64,000 nucleotides of DNA from Lichenicola sp964249735 (lineage in GTDB: Bacteria > Pseudomonadota > Alphaproteobacteria > Acetobacterales > Acetobacteraceae): assembly GCA_964249735.1 (NCBI GenBank), contig CAXUDP010000005.1, positions 4,104-68,103 of the forward strand, written 5' to 3'. Position 1 is the stretch's first letter; every line of letters begins with the position of its first letter. The translations under genes and the position numbers were made by a program. Under the pieces are notes generated by a model. The model saw nothing but the letters and a program-made list of their open reading frames with translations. It was not told where the DNA came from and did no database searches. Of this stretch, positions 54,701 to 61,877 are shown one piece after another.

Positions 54701-57476
54701 CCTGTTCGTCGCCGGCGACACCCCCGTCACCTGGTCGAAGCCGCCGGCCCAGGTGGTGACGATCTCCACCGACAGGACCAGCTACGCCCCGGGCGACACC
54801 GCCACCCTGATCGTGCAGAGCCCGTTCCAGTCCGGCCGTGCGCTTGCGGTCATCGAGCAGCCGGAAGGCCGGTTCGACTATGACTGGCTCGACATACGCA
54901 ACGGCTACGCCCGCACCACCCTGCGGCTGCGCAAGCAGCAGGTGCCCCGGCTCGCGGTGCACGTCCTGCTGATGCGCGGCCGGATCGGCACCCCCGCCGC
55001 CGCCGCCCCGTTCGACCAGGACAAGCCGGCCACCCTCGCCGCCAGCGCCTTCATCAAGGTGACCCCGGTCGACAACCAGGTGAAGGTGCGCTTCGACGTT
55101 CCTGCCAGCGCCCACCCCGGCCAGGATCTCGACCTCGTGCTGCACCTGTCCGACCCCGCCGGCCGGCCGCTGCCCGGCGAGGCGACGGTGTGGATGGTCG
55201 ACCAGGCGGTGCTGTCCTTGGCCCCGGAACTGCCGCTCGACCCCCTACCCGCCTTCATCGTCGACCGGCAGCAGCACCTGCTGGCTCGCGACACCCGCAA
55301 CCTCGCCTTCGGCATCCTGCCCCTGACCGAGAACCCGGGCGGCGACGAGAAGGCGGCCGGCGGCCTGGAGAACATCTCCGTCCGCAAGAACTTCACCCCC
55401 GTGCCGCTCTACGTGCCGCGCGTGAGGTTCGGCCCCGACGGCACCGCCCACGTTCCGGTCCACCTGCCCGACAGCCTGACCGTGTTCATGCTCCGCGCCG
55501 AGGCGGTCAGCGGCCCCGACCGGTTCGGCTTCGGCAGCGGACAGCTTCCGGTGCGACAGCCGGTGGTGGCCCAGCTGGCGCTGCCGCGCTTCGTGCGCCC
55601 TGGCGACAGCTTCACCGCCGGGCTGATCGGCCGCCTGGTCGAAGGCGCTCCCGGCCCCGGCCGGGCCAGCATCGCCGTGCAGAACCTGACCCTCGAAGGA
55701 CCGGCACGCCAGGACGTCACCTGGACCGGCAGCCGACCGGCCCATGTCGACACCGTGCTGACAGTGCCCGACCCCGCCCCCGGCATCACGAGCGTGCGGA
55801 TCCGCGCCGCGATGGAGCGCTCGTCCGACCACGCCGGCGACGCCCTGCAGATCGACCTGCCGATCCGCCCGGACCGGCCGGTCGTGCATCGCCGCGACCT
55901 GCTCGCCACCGGCGACGGCCTCACGCTGCCGGCGATCGCCGAGCCGCTCCGCCCGGCCTCCTACCGCCGCGGCGTCACCCTCGCCACCGACCCCGACCTG
56001 GTACGCCTGCTGGCCGGCGTCGGGGCGCTGGAACGCTTCCCCGTCGGCGGCACCGAGCAGCGCATCGCCCTCGCCTCCGGCGAGCTGGCCCTGCTGCCGT
56101 TCATCCCGCTGATGGACGCCTCCGGCCTCGCCGGCCGGCTGGGCGACGACATCGCCGCCGCCCGGTCCGCGGCCGCGCAGTCCACCGACGAGAACGGGCT
56201 GGTGGCGTTCTGGCCGCACACGGGGGGCAGCGTCTGGCTGACCGCCGAAACCTACCGCATGCTGGTCGCCGCCGCCCGGCTCGGCCAGCCGACCGACAAG
56301 GGGCAGACCGACCGGCTGCACGCCGTGCTGCTCGCCTCCCTGCGCTCCGACTACCCGCATCTGCCGACCGACACCGGCCTGTTCGAGCGCGTCGCCGCCC
56401 TGACCGCGCTCGCCGACGGCGGCCAGATCCCCCTCGCCGACGCCGACGAACTGGCACGACGGGCGCAGAACATGCCCACCGACTCGGTCGCGGAGATCGC
56501 CACCGTGCTGTCGCGGCTGTCGCAGACCGACCCCACCGAGCTCGCCCGGGTGATGGACCTGCTATGGAGCCGGATCAACGTGCTCAGCCGCAACGGCCAC
56601 CCGGTCTATGGCGGCATGGCCGACTTCGACCCCGGCGCCTCGATCCTGCCGAGCGAGGCGCGCAGCCTGGCCCTGGCGGTGCAGGCCGTGTCCACCGCCA
56701 CCCCGACCGACCCGCGCAACGCGGTGCTGCGCACCGCCCTGGTGGACATGGCGGACGGCAACGGCTGGGGCAGCACCGACGCCACCGCCGCGGCGCTGCG
56801 TGCGCTCGCCTCTGCCTGGCAGGCGCCGCCATCCCCAGTCCCCGCCAGCATCCTGCTGCCCGACCGCACCGTGCCCGGCATCCTTGACCGCGCCCACCCG
56901 CTGCTGGCCGCCGACACCACCCACACCGGAACTGTGCGTGTGCAGGCGCCCGCCGGCCTGGCCGTCCTGTCCTCCGCCGACTACGTGCCGGCCGCACCCG
57001 GCGCCCAGGCCCCCGCCTCGCAGAACGGTTTCGTGCTGACCCGCACGCTCTACCGCGTGCTGCCGAACGTCCCGCTCGCGCGCATCGACCCAGCCGCCGA
57101 CGGCAGCATCGCCCTTCATGTCGGCGACGTGGTCGAGGAGGTCGACGAGCTCGCCAGCCCGCAGCAGCACGCCCACGTCGCGCTGCACATGCCGCTCGCT
57201 GCCGGGATGGAGCCGCTGAACCCCGCTTTGGCCACCGCCACCGCCGACGCGACCCCGTCCGCCGCGCCGACCGTGGCGCCCGACTGGTCCAGCACCGGCG
57301 ACGACGAGGTGCTGGCGGTCTGGCTCGACCTGCCGCCTGGCACCGCGACCCTGCGCACCCGCCTGCGCGCCACGATCCCCGGCCGCTACACCGAGCCGCC
57401 AGCCACCGCCGAGATGCTCTACCGGCCATCCGTCACCGGCAGCACCGCCGGCCGGCTGGTCGTGGTCACCCGCTAG
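51759..57476 (+). CDS. Bacterial alpha-2-macroglobulin homologue lacking the thioester cysteine
   Basis: A 1905-residue periplasmic protein with an N-terminal signal (LAALALLLCATASTAAAA) and the MG domain series of bacterial alpha-2-macroglobulins, including the hallmark ERPIYRPAEPV (MG3 region) and a complement-like C-terminal toroid. At the thioester position the sequence is FPVGGTEQ: Gly1431 replaces the Cys of the CxEQ motif, so no thioester can form, as in the YfaS-type branch. Such proteins trap proteases and protect peptidoglycan synthases. The gene overlaps the giant gene's stop (ATGA) and is followed after four bases by pbpC, the common yfhM/yfaS-pbpC pairing. Confidence 0.88.
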   Translation: MTRPGLAALALLLCATASTAAAAPPQPASYDRLLRADGTAIVPDRFLRSWDPVTVLLDRDSGPAKGGAEDHPERWATLAPSHPGAWTWLGPRTLQFRPAVPWEPLLRETVTAAGQTRRLVPLLPLPVSAGPADSPDGLAGLDTIALTFPGPVDRAALARLLTIDLTAQHDAAGTARQVLTDGDFDLSAVPRTDPASRQTVLVTLHAPVPDGMLATLHLRLSDEPGLDEPSFSLPLHGATPFALTDSYCGRDHGHAVTDGVMTCTPDPDAPGKAPELVLQFSAEPEAMDIVRARSVLRLTPSVDGLTATASGDNTLRLGGHFAPDTPYRLTITPGTLRDVGGRPLAAPATLRFAFAAGTPQIGWDATEGIAERLGPQMVPVRGYGYDKADLRIHPIDPLGRDFWPFPGDGLTTADDAPPPLPGHEPAHHTAPDPITADDMAARIAVLGSPAVSTLLPLPIHRGGADARFGVDLQPLLAGIAGPRQPGTYLVGLRATDGSRRQWLRLQVTDLALATVEEADRTRFVVTSLATASPIAGAEIRLDGVRDNAFATLAHGTTGSDGSWTAAAPLTADWKSVPASLRRIVVLKATDTLVLQPGRGPLQYANGQWNKASSPWLDWMTRSPAPRGQPPQTLCHLFTERPIYRPAEPVLIAGMIRRYRAGTLSYPGAGPLPASGEVLVTGPSSQQWHIPAPLDEVGGFHVRFDAKTEATGDYTIQYVPRGGQGCGLISVKKEAYRLPTFEVLLQPPPRAALDTPFTVGLLARFYAGGMLDARPLTWRVTQFPAPWNPPGRDGTLFSSDSRYSGDDEFRSTPVLSRDARTDDGGGARITLDPTAEPTAQPRQYLVEATVTGDDDMQVRATQRITVLPPFVLGLKVPRYIPAVSTIDPEVLALDGAAKPVAGLKLTVRLVHRQWNPVLVASDFAQGAPKYDTQTIDLPVAEQTLTSGTAPTALHFPIKDAGVYLVELEAEDKVGRRQLVRVDLFVAGDTPVTWSKPPAQVVTISTDRTSYAPGDTATLIVQSPFQSGRALAVIEQPEGRFDYDWLDIRNGYARTTLRLRKQQVPRLAVHVLLMRGRIGTPAAAAPFDQDKPATLAASAFIKVTPVDNQVKVRFDVPASAHPGQDLDLVLHLSDPAGRPLPGEATVWMVDQAVLSLAPELPLDPLPAFIVDRQQHLLARDTRNLAFGILPLTENPGGDEKAAGGLENISVRKNFTPVPLYVPRVRFGPDGTAHVPVHLPDSLTVFMLRAEAVSGPDRFGFGSGQLPVRQPVVAQLALPRFVRPGDSFTAGLIGRLVEGAPGPGRASIAVQNLTLEGPARQDVTWTGSRPAHVDTVLTVPDPAPGITSVRIRAAMERSSDHAGDALQIDLPIRPDRPVVHRRDLLATGDGLTLPAIAEPLRPASYRRGVTLATDPDLVRLLAGVGALERFPVGGTEQRIALASGELALLPFIPLMDASGLAGRLGDDIAAARSAAAQSTDENGLVAFWPHTGGSVWLTAETYRMLVAAARLGQPTDKGQTDRLHAVLLASLRSDYPHLPTDTGLFERVAALTALADGGQIPLADADELARRAQNMPTDSVAEIATVLSRLSQTDPTELARVMDLLWSRINVLSRNGHPVYGGMADFDPGASILPSEARSLALAVQAVSTATPTDPRNAVLRTALVDMADGNGWGSTDATAAALRALASAWQAPPSPVPASILLPDRTVPGILDRAHPLLAADTTHTGTVRVQAPAGLAVLSSADYVPAAPGAQAPASQNGFVLTRTLYRVLPNVPLARIDPAADGSIALHVGDVVEEVDELASPQQHAHVALHMPLAAGMEPLNPALATATADATPSAAPTVAPDWSSTGDDEVLAVWLDLPPGTATLRTRLRATIPGRYTEPPATAEMLYRPSVTGSTAGRLVVVTR

Positions 57477-57480
57477 GCCG

Positions 57481-59685
57481 ATGCCGCCCCGGCCCCACCG
57501 CCCCGGCGGACGGAACCGGGCCACCCCCTGGCTGCGCCACGGCATCGGCCGACTGGCCCGCACCCTGGCTGCCGCCGCCCTGCTCGCCTGGACCGCCGAC
57601 GTGGCATCCGGCGTGCGTCTGGACGCCCCCGCGCCGACCGCGATCCTGCTCGACCACGACGGCGGCTTCGTCACCCAGGTCGGCCACGAGACCCTGCGGC
57701 CGGATGGACGCCGGCAGGTGGAATATGGCTACTGGCACACTGTCCCCCCACCCCGCGTTGTGGCGGCGACCCTGGCGATCGAGGATCGCCGCTTCCGGTA
57801 CCACCCCGGCGTCGATCCGCTGGCGGTGCTCCGCGCCGGCTGGGAACACCTGCTCGGCCGCTCCGCCTCCGGCGCCTCGACGCTGGCGATGCAGGTGGCG
57901 CGCATGCAGCGCCCACGGCCGAGAACCCTTTGGAACAAGAGCGTCGAGGCCGCGGTGGCGATCGCCCTGACCGCCCGCTACGGCCGCGACGCGGTGCTGT
58001 CGCAATACCTGCTCCTGGCCCCCTACGGCGAGAACAGCCACGGCATCGGCCACGCCGCACGCTGGTACTTCGACCGCAGCGCCGCCGACCTGGACTGGAC
58101 GGAGGCCGCGCTGCTCGCCGCGATCCCGCAATCCCCCACCGCCCTGCGCCTGCGCCATCCCGGCCCCCGGCTGCAACGCCGGGCCGCCCGAGTGCTGTCC
58201 CTGCTGGCGCAGGCCGGCCTGCTGGATCGCGCGGAGGTGGCACGCGCCGAGGCCGGGCTCGCGGACCCGGGCCTGCTGCCGCGTCGCCACCGCCCGGACT
58301 GGCTGCCGACCGTGCTCCGCCTGCGCACGCTCGCCGCTGCGGTGCCGGCCGGCGCCGAGCCGATCCTGCACGCCAGCCTCGATCCCGCCGTGCAGGCACG
58401 CGTCGCCGCCGCCGCCACGCAGGCCCTGGCCGGCTGGCAGTCCCAGGGGGCCGAACAGGCCGCGGTGATGGTCGTGCGCCGCGGCACCCGCGCCGTGCTG
58501 GCCTCCGTGACCGCGAGCCTCCCCGACCAGCCGAGCAGCATCGACTTCACCGCCACCCTCCGCTCGCCCGGCAGCACGCTGAAGCCGTTCCTGTTCGCCA
58601 GAGCGCTGGACCTGGGCCTCATCGTGCCGCAGGACGTGCTCCCGGACCTGCCCGGGCTGGTGCCCGGCATCGACAACGCCGACCACGCCTTTCTTGGTCC
58701 GCTTCTGCCGCGCCAGGCCCTGGCCAACTCGCGCAACGTCCCGGCCGCCGCCCTGCTGCGCCGGATCGGACCCGGCCGTGGCTTCCGCTTCCTGCGCCGC
58801 CTCCGGCTGCACCGCCTGGACGGCGACGGCGCGCAGTTCGGGCTCGGCATGGCGATCGGCAGCCTGCCGACCCGGCTCGACCGGCTGATGGACGCCTACG
58901 ACACCCTGGCAGAGGACGGCACCGCCCAGGACCTGTGCTGGATCGACGAGGCCGAGCGTGCCCCGCCGCAACGGCTGGTTTCCGCCGACAGCGCCCGCCT
59001 GGTCACCCGCTTCCTCAGCGACCCCCTGGCCCGGCTTCCCACCTTCCCGCGCTACGGCAGCGGCGAGTTCCCGTTCGCGGTTGCGCTCAAGACCGGCACC
59101 TCGCAAGGCTACCGCGACGCCTGGACGGTCGCCTGGTCCGCCGGCTACGTCGTCGGGGTCTGGGTCGGCCGCGCCGATGGCGGCCCGATGGCGGGCCTCG
59201 GCGGTGCCGGCGCCGCCGCGCTGGCGCAGACCCTGCTGCTCCGGCTCCAGGGCGCCGACCGGGTCGATTTCACCGCCGGCGACCTCGCCCGCCCGGACGG
59301 AACGGCGTCGGAGCTCTGCACCACGAACGGCGCCACCGCCCCCTGTCCGAGCCGCCTGACCGAGTTTTCCCGCACACGCCAGCCCGCCCGCACCGTTGCC
59401 TTCGCCGCGGACGATGCCGACCAGCTGCGGATTGTGCAGCCGGCGCCGGACCTGCACGTATGGCGCAACCCGGAAGCCCCGGCCGGGCTCGACCGGCTGG
59501 TGCTCCGCGCCGCTGCCGCACCCGCGGTGCGCCAGCTGGTCTGGCTGGTCGACGGCGCCCCCGCCTCGATCGGCGCGCCCGGCGTCCCGTTCTTCTGGCC
59601 GCTCGCTCCCGGCCGGCACAGCTTCCAGGTGCGCCTGCCGTTGCAGGACGAGCGCTCCGCCCCCCTCTCGGTCGTGGTCGACTAG
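57481..59685 (+). CDS. pbpC: Penicillin-binding protein 1C
   Basis: A 734-residue bifunctional peptidoglycan synthase of the PBP1C type: N-terminal membrane helix, glycosyltransferase (GT51) domain with ATLAIEDRRFRYHPGVDPLA and STLAMQVAR, a transpeptidase domain with SPGSTLKP (S-x-x-K), ANSRN (S-x-N) and LKTGTS (K-T-G), and a C-terminal BiPBP_C domain. PBP1C often travels with alpha-2-macroglobulins, which may guard it. It starts four bases after the macroglobulin gene and its stop overlaps the next start codon. Confidence 0.93.
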   Translation: MPPRPHRPGGRNRATPWLRHGIGRLARTLAAAALLAWTADVASGVRLDAPAPTAILLDHDGGFVTQVGHETLRPDGRRQVEYGYWHTVPPPRVVAATLAIEDRRFRYHPGVDPLAVLRAGWEHLLGRSASGASTLAMQVARMQRPRPRTLWNKSVEAAVAIALTARYGRDAVLSQYLLLAPYGENSHGIGHAARWYFDRSAADLDWTEAALLAAIPQSPTALRLRHPGPRLQRRAARVLSLLAQAGLLDRAEVARAEAGLADPGLLPRRHRPDWLPTVLRLRTLAAAVPAGAEPILHASLDPAVQARVAAAATQALAGWQSQGAEQAAVMVVRRGTRAVLASVTASLPDQPSSIDFTATLRSPGSTLKPFLFARALDLGLIVPQDVLPDLPGLVPGIDNADHAFLGPLLPRQALANSRNVPAAALLRRIGPGRGFRFLRRLRLHRLDGDGAQFGLGMAIGSLPTRLDRLMDAYDTLAEDGTAQDLCWIDEAERAPPQRLVSADSARLVTRFLSDPLARLPTFPRYGSGEFPFAVALKTGTSQGYRDAWTVAWSAGYVVGVWVGRADGGPMAGLGGAGAAALAQTLLLRLQGADRVDFTAGDLARPDGTASELCTTNGATAPCPSRLTEFSRTRQPARTVAFAADDADQLRIVQPAPDLHVWRNPEAPAGLDRLVLRAAAAPAVRQLVWLVDGAPASIGAPGVPFFWPLAPGRHSFQVRLPLQDERSAPLSVVVD

Positions 59686-60455
59686 TGCGCCCGGCGTCCC
59701 GAAGCAGGCTCGCCGCGATCTGGCGGCACCTTCGCGACATCCGGCAGGAAGACCGGTCCGCGACCCGCCCTGCCGCCTACGACCCGAACACGCGGATCAA
59801 CGACGGCGAGGCGACCGCCTGGATGGCCGACGCCCGCCCCGCTCCGGCCTTCACGCTGGACGCCTGTCTCGACGCGCCGGCTTACGTTCCCGGCTGGATG
59901 CTCGACCAGAACACGTCGAACCGCCCGACGATCGACCCGGTGCCGCTGCCTAACCATGCCGGCTTCGTCACGACCACCGACGCGACCGGGCACGAGCCGA
60001 CGCTCGCCGCCCACTACCGCCGCATCCTCGACGTCGCCCCGCCCCGGACGGAATGGCGGCCGGACGTCGCCCGCTTCTCCTGCTTCGACGTCGACCTGGT
60101 GATCGGCATCGCTGAGGAACATCCACTCCGCATCGAGATGTTCGGCGGCGCGACCCTGGCGGCCACCGAGCTGCTCGGCCAGCTGGCCGATCCCGCGTCA
60201 CCGGACGGCGTCCTCTACGACAACCTCGACCAGGGCTGGGCGCTGCGCATGTACGCCATCGGAAGCGACGTGCTCACGCTGGAGTGGGACTGGGAACGGC
60301 CACTCGGCGATGACGAGCCGCGCGCCTTATGCTTCCCCCGCGGCCTCGTCGCCGTACAGGCGCGAAGCACCCGGCAACGGCTGCAACACGTGCACCATGC
60401 CCTGGTGCAGGCGATCGGCACCGACCTGTGGAACCTGCCGCCGCGCCGGTCCTGA
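59685..60455 (+). CDS. Hypothetical protein downstream of pbpC
   Basis: A 256-residue protein starting with GTG at 59685, whose G is the last base of the pbpC stop codon (TAGTG), so it is translationally coupled. It has no signal peptide or membrane segment that I can see, and no family I recognise; notable stretches are AAYDPNTRINDGEATAWMAD, YVPGWMLDQNTSNRPTID and TLEWDWERPLGDDEPRALCF. Its place in the operon suggests a link to the wall proteins, but no function is claimed. Confidence 0.65.
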   Translation: MRPASRSRLAAIWRHLRDIRQEDRSATRPAAYDPNTRINDGEATAWMADARPAPAFTLDACLDAPAYVPGWMLDQNTSNRPTIDPVPLPNHAGFVTTTDATGHEPTLAAHYRRILDVAPPRTEWRPDVARFSCFDVDLVIGIAEEHPLRIEMFGGATLAATELLGQLADPASPDGVLYDNLDQGWALRMYAIGSDVLTLEWDWERPLGDDEPRALCFPRGLVAVQARSTRQRLQHVHHALVQAIGTDLWNLPPRRS

Positions 60456-60463
60456 CGTCGCGA

Positions 60464-61098
60464 TCAGTGCGGCGTGCCGCCCGGCATCGCCGGCATCCCG
60501 ACTGGCATGGCCGGCATGCCTGCCGGCATCCCGCCGGGCATCTGCGGCATCGACATCGCCGGGTTCGACGCCACCACCNNNNNNNNNNNNNNNNNNNNNN
60601 NNNNNNNNNNNNNNNNNNNNNNNNNNNNNNNNNNNNNNNNNNNNNNNNNNNNNNNNNNNNNNNNNNNNNNNNNNNNNNCGGCATCCCGCCGGGCATCTGC
60701 GGCATCGACATCGCCGGGTTCGACGCCACCACCTGCTTCACGTTGCTCGCCATGCGCGTGCACAGATCGGCTTCCGTCGTGTTGCCGCGAGATGCCATCT
60801 CCGACATCGGCACGTTATTGCCGTTGGCGCCGAGCAGCACGCCTTGTTTCCCAAGTGCCTCGGCGCTGTCGGTTGAGCCGGCACCGGCGGGAAGCCGCGA
60901 GATCGCGGTCTTCTGCGCCGTGATCGCGCTGTCGTCGGCATGACCATGCGCCTGGCAATACTCAAGCACGCCCAGCTCGTTCGCAGCGCTGTTGCGCGCC
61001 ATGCTGGTCATGTCGGTCTGCGCCAGGCACGGCAGGGCAGGAAGTGCAGCTGACAGCGACACGCCGAACAGCGTCCGGATCGCAAGATGACGGCCCAT
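60464..61098 (-). CDS. Exported Met/Pro/Gly-rich protein, interrupted by assembly gap
   Basis: Starts at ATG 61098 with GGGGA seven bases upstream and a signal peptide (ALPALPCLAQT); after SRGNTTEADLCTRMASNVKQVVASNP comes a Met/Pro/Gly tail (GMPAGMPAMPVGMPAMPGG). The 100-N gap sits within a 55-base segment present on both sides (60524-60578 and 60679-60733). Deleting one copy plus the Ns (155 bases) joins the two halves in frame and gives 159 residues. So the gene is probably intact and the gap is artificial. Function unknown. Confidence 0.7.
60579..60678. other. 100-N scaffold gap flanked by a 55-bp duplication
   Basis: Exactly 100 N, the conventional length for a gap of unknown size. The 55 bases on the left (60524-60578) are identical to the 55 on the right (60679-60733), as expected when two contig ends that overlap were placed end to end. 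Collapsing them restores a reading frame. Confidence 0.95.
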
Positions 61099-61210
61099 GA
61101 ATCGTTCCCCAAGTGAACCAGCCCGCCGGCTGGCGTTCATCGAAACGAACGGCACGACCCGAAGAAGGTTGCATAACCGGAAAGGTAGCCGGGCGTTGCG
61201 CAACCGTCGA

Positions 61211-61798
61211 TCAGGTCGCGTTCAGGGCCCGGCGGATGTTGCAACGAGCTTGCGCATCCAGCGCCGCATGGAACATCTTGGTATGGAACAACCGCGCCCG
61301 CCCGAGCTGCCCGGAAAGAAACTCCCTGCGACCGGTCCGGTAGGCTTCGGCACCGAACACCGGCAGGTACTCGCCCTCGATGTCCGCTTCGTAGCACTCG
61401 TATTCGACGGGCGGCGCGCCGAGAATCGCCAGGTCGAGGTCGAGGAAATACGCGCAGTCGAGAACCTGCCCGTCCGGTCGATCCGCCGGCAGCAGGTGGT
61501 CCGCCGTCCGCTCCACCATCAGGACTGCTGCCGACAGGCAAGCCGCATCCACCAGCCCCGTCATCTCCGCCCGCAGCAGTGCTGCGCTGCGCGCCTCGTT
61601 GTCGCGCGCCGCCGGATCATGCACGGCGTCGTGTTACCAGATCGCCAGCTCCAGCACGTGCGGGTTCGCCACCCGCCCCTGCAGGTCGTGCAGCCCGCGC
61701 AGCAGGGCGTCGACATGCGCCTGCCCGTGATAGCGGCGGTGCGCCTCCGCGTAGCGGACCCGCAGGCCGGCCCGGCGCATCACCATCAGCTCGAACAT
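61211..61798 (-). pseudogene. HD-superfamily metal-dependent phosphohydrolase homologue, interrupted by an in-frame stop
   Basis: From ATG 61798 the frame reads MFELMVMRRAGLRVRYAEAH and continues to LELAIW, then TAA at 61634-61636 (codon 55), then resumes in the same frame with HDAVHDPAARDNEARSAAL. The family normally has W-F/Y-H-D-x-V-Y-D here, so the stop replaces an aromatic codon next to the HD metal pair. No frame change is seen on either side. The remaining part (DADLAILGAPPVEYECYEADIEGEY-like) is typical of the 'predicted metal-dependent HD phosphohydrolase' family. A sequencing error at one codon or a real nonsense mutation are both possible. Confidence 0.75.
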
Positions 61799-61818
61799 CC
61801 GACTGCCTCCAAAATTTC

Positions 61819-61847
61819 TTGAACGTCGTTCACGGTTCGCCTAAATA
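61819..61847 (+). promoter_or_regulatory. Promoter for the lplT-aas gene
   Basis: TTGAAC (61819-61824) and TAAATA (61842-61847) are spaced by 17 bases on the plus strand. The predicted start is near 61853-61854. The two flanking palindromes overlap the -35 box and the start region. Confidence 0.7.
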
Positions 61848-61860
61848 TGAACAACGTTCA
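61820..61860. promoter_or_regulatory. Pair of 13-bp palindromes (TGAAC-GTTCA), likely repressor operators
   Basis: TGAACGTCGTTCA at 61820-61832 and TGAACAACGTTCA at 61848-61860 share TGAAC/GTTCA arms and start 28 bases apart. One covers the -35 box and one the start site. Paired palindromes of this form suit a TetR-family repressor, as used for several fatty-acid genes; the regulator itself is not in the window. Confidence 0.65.
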
Positions 61861-61877
61861 TGAAACAGGACACCCCC

